This document shows, one piece after another, positions 6,838 to 16,233 of a stretch of 46,537 nt of DNA; position 1 is the first letter of the stretch; every line of letters starts with the position of its first letter. The position numbers and the translations under genes were made by a program. The DNA is from Nitrogeniibacter sp050293885 (GTDB lineage Bacteria > Pseudomonadota > Gammaproteobacteria > Burkholderiales > Rhodocyclaceae): assembly GCA_050293885.1 (NCBI GenBank), contig JBNKNO010000023.1:1-46537 (forward strand). The letters are read 5' to 3'. The notes under the pieces were generated by a model. It searched no databases. It had not been told where the DNA came from and was given only the letters and a program-made list of their open reading frames with translations.

Positions 6838-7661
6838 GTGTGCCGGCAGTGAGTATCACGGTGGCACCCAACGGCGCGCGGCGCGGCAAGGCGGATCACG
6901 CCGCCATTCCGCTGACGCCGGCCGAGATCGCGGCCGAGGCACGGGCCTGCCGTGAAGCCGGTGCGTCGATTCTGCACCTGCACGTACGCGACGCCGATGC
7001 CGGCCACAGTCTCGATACCGGGCGTTACCGCGAGGCCATCGCCGCTGTGCGCGAGGCCTGCGACATCGTCGTGCAGCCGACCACCGAGCGCGTCGGTCGC
7101 TTCGCGCCGGACGACATGATGGCGGTGCAGCAGGCGCTCGCACCCGAGATGATCACCTTCAATCTGGCCGAGTTGCTCGACCCGAACGACGAGGATCAGA
7201 CCGCCCGGGTGCGTGACTTTCTCGCGGCCACCGCCGGCGCGGGCACGGTGCCGCAATACATCGTGTATTCGCTCGAACAGCTGCACCAGATGGTGCGCTG
7301 GTGGGAGTCCGGCTGGTTGCCGCAAGCTGCGCCCTACATTCTCATCGTGCTCGGGCGCTACGCCGGCACCACCAGTCGCCCCGGCGACATCCTCGCCTAT
7401 CTGCCGCACATTCCCGAGCGATGGCGTTGGGGCGTGTGCGCGTTTGGCGCGCCGGAGCTCGCCTGTGTGACCCAGGCCGCGCTGGCGGGCGGGCACTGCC
7501 GGGTCGGCTTCGAGAACAACGTGACCACCGCGGCCGGCGCGCCCCTGCGCGACAACGCGGATCAGGTGGGGCGTCTGGCCGGCGTGCTGACCGAGCTCGG
7601 GCTGCCGCTGATGCGCCCCGCCGATGTCAGGGAAACATTCGGATTGAACACGGCGCCGTGA
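6834..7661 (+). CDS. Beta-keto acid cleavage enzyme (BKACE, DUF849/Kce family)
   Basis: The protein is 275 aa. BKACE proteins use a divalent metal, usually Zn, to condense a beta-keto acid with acetyl-CoA, giving acetoacetate and a new acyl-CoA; the founder is the 3-keto-5-aminohexanoate cleavage enzyme of lysine fermentation. The metal-binding signature LHLHVRD is present (H48, H50), preceded by ACREAGASI and followed by the active-site region VQPTTER. Later EMITFNLAEL and GVCAFGAPELACVTQAAL...VGFENN match the TIM-barrel core. The start overlaps the aminotransferase stop (ATGA). The substrate cannot be predicted from sequence alone; an amino-acid-derived beta-keto acid made by the upstream aminotransferase is the natural hypothesis. 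Confidence 0.88.
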   Translation: MSVPAVSITVAPNGARRGKADHAAIPLTPAEIAAEARACREAGASILHLHVRDADAGHSLDTGRYREAIAAVREACDIVVQPTTERVGRFAPDDMMAVQQALAPEMITFNLAELLDPNDEDQTARVRDFLAATAGAGTVPQYIVYSLEQLHQMVRWWESGWLPQAAPYILIVLGRYAGTTSRPGDILAYLPHIPERWRWGVCAFGAPELACVTQAALAGGHCRVGFENNVTTAAGAPLRDNADQVGRLAGVLTELGLPLMRPADVRETFGLNTAP

Positions 7662-7683
7662 GCGCCGCTGCAGGAGTACCAAC

Positions 7684-8253
7684 GTGTTGCTGATGATTGA
7701 CAACTACGACAGCTTTACCTACAACCTCGTCCAGTATTTTGGCGAACTCGGTGCCGAGGTGAACACCTACCGCAATGACGAGATCACCATTGACGAGATC
7801 GAGCAACTGGCGCCCCGCCAGCTGGTGATTTCACCCGGGCCGTGCTCGCCCGCCGAGGCCGGCATTTCGGTGGCGGCGATCCAGCACTTTGCCGGCAAAC
7901 TGCCGATTCTCGGCGTGTGCCTCGGCCACCAGAGCATCGGCGCGGCCTTCGGTGGCAAGGTGGTGCACGCCAAGCAGCTCATGCACGGCAAGGTGTCCGA
8001 GGTGCATCATGAAGACGTCGGCGTGTTCAAGGGCCTGCCCAATCCGCTGACCTGCACCCGCTATCATTCACTGGCGGTGGAACGCGACAGCCTGCCCGAT
8101 TGCCTTGCCGTCACCGCGTGGACCGACGACGGTGAGATCATGGGCCTGCGCCACAAGACGCTCGAGGTCGAAGGCGTGCAGTTCCATCCCGAATCCATTC
8201 TCACGCAGCACGGCCACGACCTGCTGCGCAACTTTCTCGAACGCTCCGCTTGA
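7684..8253 (+). CDS. trpG: Anthranilate synthase component II (glutamine amidotransferase)
   Basis: The protein is 189 aa, the usual stand-alone TrpG/PabA length. It is a class I glutamine amidotransferase that delivers ammonia to TrpE and may also serve PabB for folate synthesis. The core starts MIDNYDSFTYNLVQYFGELG; the nucleophile is the Cys of GVCLGHQSIGAAFGG; and the catalytic His-Glu pair lies in EGVQFHPESILT near the C-terminus. The start is GTG at 7684 after a CAGGAG site, with an in-frame ATG at 7693 as alternative. It sits 22 bp after the BKACE gene and 13 bp before trpD, so it reads as part of the same transcript. Confidence 0.95.
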   Translation: MLLMIDNYDSFTYNLVQYFGELGAEVNTYRNDEITIDEIEQLAPRQLVISPGPCSPAEAGISVAAIQHFAGKLPILGVCLGHQSIGAAFGGKVVHAKQLMHGKVSEVHHEDVGVFKGLPNPLTCTRYHSLAVERDSLPDCLAVTAWTDDGEIMGLRHKTLEVEGVQFHPESILTQHGHDLLRNFLERSA

Positions 8254-8266
8254 AGGGAGGCTTGGT

Positions 8267-9298
8267 ATGAGCATTACGGCCCAGGAGGCGCTCCAGCGCG
8301 TCATCGAACACCGCGAAATCTTCTTCGACGAAATGGTCTCGCTGATGCGCCAGATCATGGCCGGCGAGATATCCCCCGTGCTCATGTCCGGCATTCTGGC
8401 CGGCTTGCGCACCAAGAAGGAGACCATTGGCGAGATCGCCGCGGCGGCCACGGTGATGCGTGAGCTGTCCACCAAGGTGGTGGTGCCACCGCCCAACGAC
8501 AACTTCCTCGACGTGGTCGGCACCGGTGGCGATGGCATTCACACCTTCAATATCTCCACCGCCACCATCTTCGTCGCTGCCGCGGCCGGTGCGCGCGTGG
8601 CCAAGCACGGCGGGCGCAGCGTGTCGTCAAGCTCCGGCAGTGCCGACGTGCTCGAAGCGCTGGGCGTCAATCTCGCCCTGTCGCCCGAGCAGGTGGCCGA
8701 ATGTATCGCCGAGACCGGCATCGGCTTCATGTTCGCGCCCAACCACCACAGCGCCATGAAGAATGTGGGGCCGGTGCGCAAGGAGATGGGCGTGCGCACC
8801 ATCTTCAACATCCTCGGCCCGCTCACCAATCCGGCGGGCGCGCCGAACACGCTGATGGGCGTGTTCCATCGCGATCTGGTCGGTATTCAGGCGCGGGTGA
8901 TGAAGCAACTGGGCGCCGATCACGTGCTCGTGGTGCACGGCCACGACGGCATGGACGAAGTCTCGCTGGGCGCGTCCACCATGGTCGCCGAACTGATCGA
9001 CGGTGAGGTGCACGAATACGACATCCACCCCGAAGATTTCGGCCTGCAGATGCAGTCTGCCCGCCAGATCCGCGTGAACGACGCGGCCGAGTCGAAAGGC
9101 ATGCTGCTCGGCGCGCTCGACAACGTGCCGGGCGCTGCGCGCGACATCGTGGTGCTCAACGCCGGCGTGGCGCTGTACACCGCCAAGCTCGCCGAAACCA
9201 TCGCCGATGGCATCGGCAAAGCGCGCGAGGCGATTGCCAGCGGCGCGGCACGGGCCAAGGTGGATACCTTCGCCCGGTTCACCCAGAAGTTTGCTTGA
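8267..9298 (+). CDS. trpD: Anthranilate phosphoribosyltransferase
   Basis: The protein is 343 aa. It transfers the phosphoribosyl group of PRPP to anthranilate. The PRPP-binding loop is seen in VVGTGGDGIHTFNISTAT, followed by KHGGRSVSSSSGSADVLEALG and the anthranilate-side motifs FMFAPNHHSAMKNVGPVRKE, GVRTIFNILGPLTNPA and VVHGHDGMDEVSLG. The start at 8267 follows AAGGGAGG by a good spacing; the longer frame beginning at 8105 overlaps trpG and was rejected. It is followed by trpC after 7 bp. Confidence 0.96.
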   Translation: MSITAQEALQRVIEHREIFFDEMVSLMRQIMAGEISPVLMSGILAGLRTKKETIGEIAAAATVMRELSTKVVVPPPNDNFLDVVGTGGDGIHTFNISTATIFVAAAAGARVAKHGGRSVSSSSGSADVLEALGVNLALSPEQVAECIAETGIGFMFAPNHHSAMKNVGPVRKEMGVRTIFNILGPLTNPAGAPNTLMGVFHRDLVGIQARVMKQLGADHVLVVHGHDGMDEVSLGASTMVAELIDGEVHEYDIHPEDFGLQMQSARQIRVNDAAESKGMLLGALDNVPGAARDIVVLNAGVALYTAKLAETIADGIGKAREAIASGAARAKVDTFARFTQKFA

Positions 9299-9305
9299 GG
9301 GCCGA

Positions 9306-10094
9306 ATGAGCGACGTATTGAAGAAGATTCTCGCGGTCAAGGCGGAGGAAGTCGCCGCCGGCAAGCAGGCGCGTGGGCAGACCGACATCGAGCAGGCCGC
9401 GCGGGCGCAGTCTGCGCCACGCGACTTCGTCGGCGCCCTGCAGGGCAAGATCGCGGCCGGTCAGTCGGCCGTCATCGCCGAGGTGAAAAAGGCCAGCCCC
9501 TCCAAGGGCGTGTTGCGCGAGCATTTCGTGCCGGCCGAGATCGCCGCCTCCTACGAGGCCGGTGGCGCGGCCTGCCTGTCGGTGCTCACCGATCGGCAGT
9601 TCTTCCAGGGCGCGCCCGAGTATCTGCAGCAGGCGCGCGCCGCGTGCGCGTTGCCGGTGTTGCGCAAGGACTTCATGATCGATCCCTGGCAGGTGTTCGA
9701 GGCCCGCGCCATGGGCGCCGATGCCATCCTGCTCATTGTCGCCGCCTTGTCGCTGGCGCAGATGCAGGAACTCGAAGCGGTGGCCGACGACCTGGGCATG
9801 GCGGTGCTGGTGGAAAGCCACGACGCCGGCGAACTCGACGTCGCGCTGCAACTGCGCACCCCGCTCATCGGCATCAACAACCGCAACCTGCGCACCTTCG
9901 AGGTCTCGCTCGACACCACGCTCGATCAGCTCGAACGCATCCCCGACGCGCGTCTGGTGATTACCGAATCCGGCATCCTGGCGGCCGCCGATGTGCAGCG
10001 CATGCGCGCGCACCACGTCAATGCCTTTCTGGTGGGCGAAGCCTTCATGCGCGCCCCCGACCCCGGCGAGGCGCTGCGGCAGCTATTTGGCTGA
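9306..10094 (+). CDS. trpC: Indole-3-glycerol-phosphate synthase
   Basis: The protein is 262 aa, the monofunctional length without a fused TrpF. It cyclises CdRP to indole-3-glycerol phosphate. TIM-barrel signatures are VIAEVKKASPSKGVLREHF, the catalytic Lys in LPVLRKDFMIDPWQVFEA, VESHDAGELD, IGINNRNLRTFEVSLDTT and the phosphate-binding VITESGILAAADV. The ATG at 9306 lies 7 bp after the trpD stop. trpF, trpB and trpA are not in this window; in betaproteobacteria they usually form a separate operon. Confidence 0.96.
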   Translation: MSDVLKKILAVKAEEVAAGKQARGQTDIEQAARAQSAPRDFVGALQGKIAAGQSAVIAEVKKASPSKGVLREHFVPAEIAASYEAGGAACLSVLTDRQFFQGAPEYLQQARAACALPVLRKDFMIDPWQVFEARAMGADAILLIVAALSLAQMQELEAVADDLGMAVLVESHDAGELDVALQLRTPLIGINNRNLRTFEVSLDTTLDQLERIPDARLVITESGILAAADVQRMRAHHVNAFLVGEAFMRAPDPGEALRQLFG

Positions 10095-10109
10095 TACCGC
10101 CACCCCCTC

Positions 10110-13100
10110 ATGACCGACGCACCGTCCGTCAAGCCGCGCCGCCGCGCCCTGCGATGGTTGGCGGCCATGGCGGCGCTTCTGCTGGCGGCGGTGATCGCCG
10201 TGGGTGGATGGCTGGTGGGCACGGAAGCTGGCCTCGGGGCCGCCAGCCGCTGGCTGTCGCAGGCCACGGACGACGCGCTCCAACTCGACGGCGCGCGTGG
10301 TCGTCTGATCGGACCGCTCGACATCGACCACCTGCGCGTACGCACCGACCGCCTGCATCTCGACGCCGAGGCGCTGCGGCTCGACTGGTCGCCGACGGCG
10401 CTGCTGCGCGGTCTGCTGTCGGTGCACTCGCTCGAGGTCGCGCGCCTGCGGATGGCCACCGCGCCCGGCGACGACACGCCCGCCCAGCCACCCGCCGGCT
10501 TCGATCTGCCCGTCGACGTGGCGCTTGCGCAACTGCGTGTGGGCGAGGTGGCGCTCACCGCGTTTCCCATGGACGGGACGGCGGGCGAGGTCATCCTGGC
10601 GCCGCTGCTTGCCCAAGCCCGCGCGGCCGATCAGCACATTCGCCTCACCATCGACGAAGTGGGGTCGCCCTGGGGCGGCGGCACGGCCAGTGTGTCGCTG
10701 GGGACGACGGCGCCGATGGCGATCGACGGACAGGCGCATCTGAACACCCCGCTCGCGGGGCCGCCGGTGTCGCTTGCGCTTACCGTCGGCGGCGTGCTGG
10801 CGGCCATTGATTTCACCGCGCTGGCGGAGGGGGCCGAGGCCACCGTGCATGCCGACGGCGTGCTCGCCCCCTTCGACGCCCAGCCGCTGCGCTCCTTGAC
10901 ACTCAAGGGTGACGCGATCGACCCGTCGCGCTGGCGTGCGGGCTTGCCGACGGCGGCGCTGAGCCTGTCGGCCGAGCTGACGGCCGACGGCACGCAACTG
11001 GTCGGGCCGGTGACGCTCGCCAACGCCACCCCTGGCACGGTCGACGCCGGCCGCGTGCCGGTGAGCGCGCTGAGTGCGCGGCTGCGCGCCGGCATGCAGG
11101 GCGTCCAGTTCGCCGATCTGGTGCTGCGCAGCGGCGAGCACGGACAGGCGACGGGCAGCGCCGCATGGGCGGTCGATGCGCCGGCCACGGCCGATCTGAA
11201 CTTAGCCAAGATCAACCTGCACGGCATCGACACCCGCTTGCCGGTGACCGCGCTCGATGGCCCGGTGGCGCTCAGTGCCGATGCGGCCGGTCAGCATGTG
11301 CGGGCGCAACTGGCCGACGCCGATGTGCAGGCCGATCTGGTGCTTCACCATGCCGACGCGCGGCTCACGCTCGAGCAGGCGCGGCTGCAACGACGCGGTG
11401 CGCAGGCCAGCGCGACGGGTACGCTGGCGCTGACCGGCGCCATGCCCTTCGAGGCCCGCGTCCTCACCCGCGACCTCGATCCGCAGGCCTTCTGGGCCGA
11501 GGCGCCGAGCGGCAAGGTCGACAGCGAGATTGCCTTGACGGGCGAGCTCAAAACGCCGGTGGCCGATGGCCACTACCGCCTGGGCAAGAGCCGTCTGGCC
11601 GGTCAGCCGCTGGCCGGCGAAGGCCGCTTTACCTGGCGTGGTGAGCGGCTGGCGCAGCTCGATGCGGTGCTGTCGGTGGGCGACAACCGGCTCGCGGCGA
11701 ACGGCGCCTGGGGGGGCGCGAGCGATGTGCTCGACCTCACCCTGGCCGCCCCCCGGCTGGCGCAACTCGATCTCGGGGTGAGCGGTGCGCTGGCGCTGCG
11801 GGGGCAGTTGACCGGCGGACAAGCGCGACCGGCGGGGACGGCGAGTGGCGAAGCCAGGCAACTGGTGTTGCCGGGGAAACTGCGAATCGGCCATGCGACG
11901 CTCGCTGCCGATCTCAAGGAAGGCATCGACGGCAACGTTGCCGTCAACCTGGATGCCGATGCGATTGCGCTCGGGCAGACCACCGAGGTGCGCACCGCCC
12001 GCATCCAGGCGAACGGCAAGCGCGGCGCACATGTCATCGACGTGACGCTGGCGACGCCCCAGGATGGCGGTGTCCTGCAGCTGCGCGGCGGTCTGGACGA
12101 CGACATGCACTGGCGCGGGCAACTGAGCCAGCTGACGGCATCGGGCCGTTTTCCGCTGGCCTTGCAAGCGCCGGTCGAGCTCACGCTGGCACCGACGCAG
12201 GTGACTGTCGGCGCCGGTCGTCTCAAGGCCGGCAACAACGGCGAGGTGGTGCTCGAACCGACGCGCTGGTCGCCCGGCAAACTCAGCACCCGCGGTCGTT
12301 TGAGCGGGCTGACGGTCGGTCTCGAAACCCGGCCCGACGCGCCGCCCAAACGTGGCAGCGGCGATCTGGTGCTCGGTGGCGAGTGGGATCTGGACTTCGA
12401 CCAACAGGCACGTGGCACCGTGCATGTGTTCCGCGAGTCCGGTGATCTGGTGCTGGTGGGCGACACCGTGGTGCGCTTCGGGCTCGAGCGGCTCGACCTG
12501 CTGGCTGCGATCGATCAGCAGCGACTGGCGTTGAGCATCGATGCGGCGGGCAGCGCGCTGGGGACATTGTCCGGCAGCGCCACCGCCAAGCTCAAGCGCA
12601 GCGACGGTGTGTGGCAACTCGACCAGGCGGCCGCCTTGCTGGGCTCTGCCGACCTCGACATCCCGTCCATCGCCTGGCTCGGCTCGGTCGCCAGCCCGGT
12701 GGTGCGCACCGACGGCCGGCTCAAGGCGGTGTTCTCGCTCAGCGGCACGCCGGCCAAGCCGGTCGGCACCGGGCAGATCAACGGTGACAACCTGCTGCTG
12801 GAAATTGTCGGCGAAGGCCTGCGGCTGGCCGGCGGTACGCTCGATGCGCGCTTCGACGCCGATACGCTGGAGATCAACACCTTGCGCTTCGTGTCGGAGA
12901 GCCGCATCAAGCCGCGCGACTCGCGCGTGCCGTACGCGGCGCTCACGCGTACGCCCGGCACGCTCACCGCCAGTGGCCGGCTGCGACTGGCCGATGGCGA
13001 AGGCGGGCTGGACATCGAGGCCGACCGTCTGCCGCTGTTTCAACGGCCGGATCGCTGGCTGGCGATCAGCGGCAAGGGGCGCATGGAAACCCGTTGGGAT

Positions 13101-14000
13101 GCGCCACGCATCGAGGCCAGCATGGTGGCCGACGGCGGTTATCTCGAATTCGCCCGCACCCCGGCACCGAGTCTGTCGAGCGACGTGAAAGTGCTGGGCG
13201 AGGAGGCGCCGGCCTCGAGCAAGCGCCAGCTCAAGGCGCGCGTGGCCATCGACCTGGGGCCGCAACTGTATCTGTCGGCACTGGGGCTCGACACCCGGCT
13301 CGCCGGCCAGTTGCTGCTGACCGCCAATAGCGGCGAGCCCTTGCGTGCCACCGGCTCGCTCGAAACCGTCGGCGGCACTTACGAAGGCTACGGGCAGAAG
13401 TTGAGCATCGAGCGCGGCGTGGTGAATTTTCAGGGCCCGCTCGACAATCCGGGGCTCAACGTCGTCGCCTTGCGCAAGGGGCTGGAGGTGGAGGCGGGGG
13501 TGTCGATCAGCGGCACGGTACGTCGTCCATCGGTGCACCTGGTGTCCTCGCCCGAGGTGCCGGATGCCGAAAAACTCAGCTGGATCGTGCTCGGCCGTGC
13601 GCCGGAAAGCGCCGGCGGTGGTGATGCGGCCTTGCTGTTGCCGGCCGCGCAAGCCCTGCTCGGCGGGCCGGGCGGCGGCATGAGCAAGCAGCTGGCTGCG
13701 GGGCTGGGGCTGGACGAGTTGTCGATTGGCCGGGGGGAGCTGAACAGTGTGGGCCGGGTGGCCACCAGTTCGGTCGTCGGTAGCGGCTCGGCAGCGCGTG
13801 GCGACGCGACCGTGAGCGGGCAGGTGCTGTCGGTGGGCAAACGCTTGTCGGCGGACACCACGCTGTCGTTCGAGCAAAGCCTGTCGGGCGTGGAACACGT
13901 GGTCAAACTCACCCATCAACTCACCCGGCGGCTGTCGGTCGTCGGCAGGGCCGGCACCGACAATGCCGTCGATCTGCGCTGGTCCTTGAGTTTTCGCTGA
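10110..14000 (+). CDS. tamB: Translocation and assembly module inner-membrane protein TamB (AsmA-like)
   Basis: The protein is 1296 aa, in the usual TamB range. An N-terminal signal anchor (basic RRRALRW then a hydrophobic run to about residue 37) is followed by a very long beta-rich repetitive region typical of the beta-taco groove of AsmA/TamB lipid-transfer proteins. The C-terminal DUF490 block is clear: YEGYGQKLSIERGVVNFQGP, VEAGVSISGTVRRPSVHLVS, PDAEKLSWIVLGRAPES and a final aromatic VDLRWSLSFR. TamB proteins span the periplasm and are implicated in phospholipid transport and outer-membrane protein assembly. It starts only 15 bp after trpC. The usual partner tamA is absent next to it. 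Confidence 0.9.
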   Translation: MTDAPSVKPRRRALRWLAAMAALLLAAVIAVGGWLVGTEAGLGAASRWLSQATDDALQLDGARGRLIGPLDIDHLRVRTDRLHLDAEALRLDWSPTALLRGLLSVHSLEVARLRMATAPGDDTPAQPPAGFDLPVDVALAQLRVGEVALTAFPMDGTAGEVILAPLLAQARAADQHIRLTIDEVGSPWGGGTASVSLGTTAPMAIDGQAHLNTPLAGPPVSLALTVGGVLAAIDFTALAEGAEATVHADGVLAPFDAQPLRSLTLKGDAIDPSRWRAGLPTAALSLSAELTADGTQLVGPVTLANATPGTVDAGRVPVSALSARLRAGMQGVQFADLVLRSGEHGQATGSAAWAVDAPATADLNLAKINLHGIDTRLPVTALDGPVALSADAAGQHVRAQLADADVQADLVLHHADARLTLEQARLQRRGAQASATGTLALTGAMPFEARVLTRDLDPQAFWAEAPSGKVDSEIALTGELKTPVADGHYRLGKSRLAGQPLAGEGRFTWRGERLAQLDAVLSVGDNRLAANGAWGGASDVLDLTLAAPRLAQLDLGVSGALALRGQLTGGQARPAGTASGEARQLVLPGKLRIGHATLAADLKEGIDGNVAVNLDADAIALGQTTEVRTARIQANGKRGAHVIDVTLATPQDGGVLQLRGGLDDDMHWRGQLSQLTASGRFPLALQAPVELTLAPTQVTVGAGRLKAGNNGEVVLEPTRWSPGKLSTRGRLSGLTVGLETRPDAPPKRGSGDLVLGGEWDLDFDQQARGTVHVFRESGDLVLVGDTVVRFGLERLDLLAAIDQQRLALSIDAAGSALGTLSGSATAKLKRSDGVWQLDQAAALLGSADLDIPSIAWLGSVASPVVRTDGRLKAVFSLSGTPAKPVGTGQINGDNLLLEIVGEGLRLAGGTLDARFDADTLEINTLRFVSESRIKPRDSRVPYAALTRTPGTLTASGRLRLADGEGGLDIEADRLPLFQRPDRWLAISGKGRMETRWDAPRIEASMVADGGYLEFARTPAPSLSSDVKVLGEEAPASSKRQLKARVAIDLGPQLYLSALGLDTRLAGQLLLTANSGEPLRATGSLETVGGTYEGYGQKLSIERGVVNFQGPLDNPGLNVVALRKGLEVEAGVSISGTVRRPSVHLVSSPEVPDAEKLSWIVLGRAPESAGGGDAALLLPAAQALLGGPGGGMSKQLAAGLGLDELSIGRGELNSVGRVATSSVVGSGSAARGDATVSGQVLSVGKRLSADTTLSFEQSLSGVEHVVKLTHQLTRRLSVVGRAGTDNAVDLRWSLSFR

Positions 14001-14090
14001 ATCCCGCTTGTCTGGCCTGCCTTGATGTAGATCGTTTTTTGCGCGCCGCCGCCTCGCGAAAATGATTGTTTTCGTCCGTGCGAGCGTCCC

Positions 14091-14843
14091 ATGATCCCTG
14101 TTGGAGAACCCCAACGCGTTCCAGTCGCCGCCATCGCCGCCGTATTGTGCGCCGGCTGGGCCGACTTTCGCGCGCTATGGGGCGTGAGCATGCGCTTTGC
14201 CGCCTGCTTCGTGCTCATCGGGCTGGTGCTCATCAGTGCGCTGGTGCGTGTCGGGCTGGCGCCCATGGTGCCACCGCTGATCGGCGGCTTCATGATCTTC
14301 GGGCCGGTCACGCTGGCCGGCTTCATGGCGTTACAGCATTGCCGTCGCCGCGGGCAGCGCGCCACGCTGGGTATTGCGCTCGGCGCCATGCGCCGCGCCG
14401 GCCGACCGCTGTGGGTGCTCGGCGCCTTCTGCGTGTTCCTGGTGCTGATCTGGCTCACCGATGCCGGCACGCTCTACAGTTTCATGGTCGGCAAGTGGTA
14501 CGACGACTGGTGGCTGGCGTTGCCGACGGCGGTGGGCTTGCGGCAGTTCCATGGCGGTGCGGCCGTGATGGGCACCGCGCTGGCCGCGATCGTCTATGCG
14601 GTGTGCGTGCATGCCGTGCCGCTCTTGGTACGCGGGCAGGGCAGCCTGGTGACGGCGGTCAGTGCCAGCGTGAAGGCCATCGGCCGATCTGTCGTCGCCC
14701 ACCTGTTGTGGGCACTGGTGTTGGCGACGACGGTGATGGCCGGCATCTACCTGCTGCCGGCGCTGTTGGTGGTGCTGCCGGTGATGGCCTACGCCAGTGC
14801 GCACTGGACAGAGCAGGTCTATCCAGCGACGCCGGCGCGTTGA
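14091..14843 (+). CDS. Predicted integral membrane protein, DUF2189-like
   Basis: The protein is 250 aa with about six hydrophobic segments (for example AACFVLIGLVLISALVRVGL, the GGFMIFGPVTLAGFMAL region, LGAFCVFLVLIWLTDAG and a C-terminal VMAGIYLLPALLVVLPVMAY). The N-terminal amphipathic GWADFRALWGVSM before the first helix and the pattern of a basic cytoplasmic loop (CRRRGQRATLGIALGAMRRA) resemble the DUF2189 family of membrane proteins of unknown function; this is a pattern match, not a search. It follows tamB by 90 bp and converges on the TRAP operon. No function can be assigned. Confidence 0.7.
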   Translation: MIPVGEPQRVPVAAIAAVLCAGWADFRALWGVSMRFAACFVLIGLVLISALVRVGLAPMVPPLIGGFMIFGPVTLAGFMALQHCRRRGQRATLGIALGAMRRAGRPLWVLGAFCVFLVLIWLTDAGTLYSFMVGKWYDDWWLALPTAVGLRQFHGGAAVMGTALAAIVYAVCVHAVPLLVRGQGSLVTAVSASVKAIGRSVVAHLLWALVLATTVMAGIYLLPALLVVLPVMAYASAHWTEQVYPATPAR

Positions 14844-14868
14844 GCACCCGCGCATTTGGCAAAGTAGC

Positions 14869-16233
14869 TTAGCCGTACACCAGCTTTGGCAGCCACAGCA
14901 CCAGGTTCGGGAACACGATGCACAAGGCCAGGCCGACGATCTGCAGGCACAGGAACGGGATCGAGGAACGGTAGATCTGCGCCATCGTCACTTCCGGCGG
15001 GGCGACGCTCTTGAGATAGAACAGCGCGTAGCCGAAGGGTGGGCTGAGGAAAGACATCTGCATGTTCACCATGTAGACCACGCCAAACCACAGCGGCACG
15101 TCGGCCGGTGCGATGCCGGGCAGGCCGAACAGGCCGTCGAAGCTCATCGCCCCCATCAGCGGCACGAAGATCGGCACCGCCAGCAGCAGGATGCCGACCC
15201 AATCGAGGAACATGCCCAGCACCACCAGGATCACCATCATGATCAGCAGGATGCCGTAGGGCCCGAGGCCGGTGGCGAGCAGGGTTTCGCTGACGAAGGC
15301 CTGGCCGCCGTTGACCACGTAGAAGCCGACGAACAAGGTGGCGCCGAAAATGATCCACAGCACCATGCCGGTCACCTTGAGCGTGGTGAGCGCGGCGAGG
15401 CGGATGTTCTCCCATGACAGGCGGCGATGCAGCGCGCACACCACCAGCGCGCCGAAGGTGCCCACGCCCGCCGCCTCCACCGGGGTGGCGATGCCGGCGA
15501 AGATGATGCCGAGCACCAGGGCGACGAGAATCAAGGGCGCGATCATGTTGCTCAGGAGCCGCAGCTTCTCGCGCGTATTCACGCGCTCTTCCGGTGGTAG
15601 GGCGGGGCCGAGGGCCGGATTGAGACCGGTGCGAATGCCGACGTAGAGGATGTACAGCCCCGAGAGCAGCAGGCCGGGCACCACCGCGCCGATGAACAGC
15701 TCGCCCACCGACTGCTGCGCCACCACGGCGAACAGGATGGCGAGAATCGATGGCGGGATGAGGATGCCCAGCGTGCCGCCGGCGAGGATGGAGCCGCAGG
15801 CGATGGTGGGGTGGTAGTGGCGCTTGATCATCGCCGGCAGGGCGATCATGCCCATGGTCACCTCGGTGGCGCCGATCACCCCGCACATGGCGGCGAGGAT
15901 GGTCGAGGCGATGATGGTGCTGATCGCCAGCCCACCACGCAGGCCGCCGAGCAGCTTGTAGACCATGTCGAACAGTTCTTCGATGAGGCCGGCGCGTTCG
16001 AGCATGGACGCCATGAAGATGAACAGTGGGATGGCCGAGAGCTGGTAGTCGGTCATCAGCGGGAAGATGCGCGAGGGCAGGATGTTGAGCATCTGCGCAT
16101 CGCCGAACAGGAACAGGAACACGCAAGCCAGCCCGCCGGTGACGAAGGACAACGGCAGGCCCGCCATGAGAACAATGGCCAGCGAGCCGAACATCAGCAC
16201 CGTGAGCCAGCCGATCGAAATCTCCCAGCCCAT
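14869..16233 (-). CDS. dctM: TRAP transporter large permease subunit DctM
   Basis: The protein is 454 aa from the ATG at 16233, with about twelve hydrophobic segments. DctM subunits drive Na+-coupled uptake of organic acids captured by a periplasmic DctP. Seen segments typical of DctM are LMTDYQLSAIPLFIFMAS, MCGVIGATEVTMGMIALPAM, GGTLGILIPPSILAILFAVV and GMFLDWVGILLLAVPIFVP. A longer frame upstream to 16416 reads antisense-like sequence and was rejected; the chosen start overlaps the dctQ stop in an ATGA arrangement, indicating translational coupling. It is the last gene of dctP-dctQ-dctM. Confidence 0.95.
   Translation of the reverse strand: MGWEISIGWLTVLMFGSLAIVLMAGLPLSFVTGGLACVFLFLFGDAQMLNILPSRIFPLMTDYQLSAIPLFIFMASMLERAGLIEELFDMVYKLLGGLRGGLAISTIIASTILAAMCGVIGATEVTMGMIALPAMIKRHYHPTIACGSILAGGTLGILIPPSILAILFAVVAQQSVGELFIGAVVPGLLLSGLYILYVGIRTGLNPALGPALPPEERVNTREKLRLLSNMIAPLILVALVLGIIFAGIATPVEAAGVGTFGALVVCALHRRLSWENIRLAALTTLKVTGMVLWIIFGATLFVGFYVVNGGQAFVSETLLATGLGPYGILLIMMVILVVLGMFLDWVGILLLAVPIFVPLMGAMSFDGLFGLPGIAPADVPLWFGVVYMVNMQMSFLSPPFGYALFYLKSVAPPEVTMAQIYRSSIPFLCLQIVGLALCIVFPNLVLWLPKLVYG

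Noticed and set aside
14022..14035. FNR-like site TTGAT-GTAG-ATCGT before the DUF2189-like gene
   Set aside because: The right half-site deviates at two of five positions and nothing about the gene suggests oxygen control.
11202..14114. A 970-codon open frame antisense to tamB, and similar long frames antisense to trpE (4049-5539), the aminotransferase (5431-6780) and the sensor kinase (21060-22646)
   Set aside because: They are GC-rich third-position shadows: compositions rich in Arg, His, Gln and Gly, no recognisable domains, no ribosome sites, and each lies opposite a well-supported gene.
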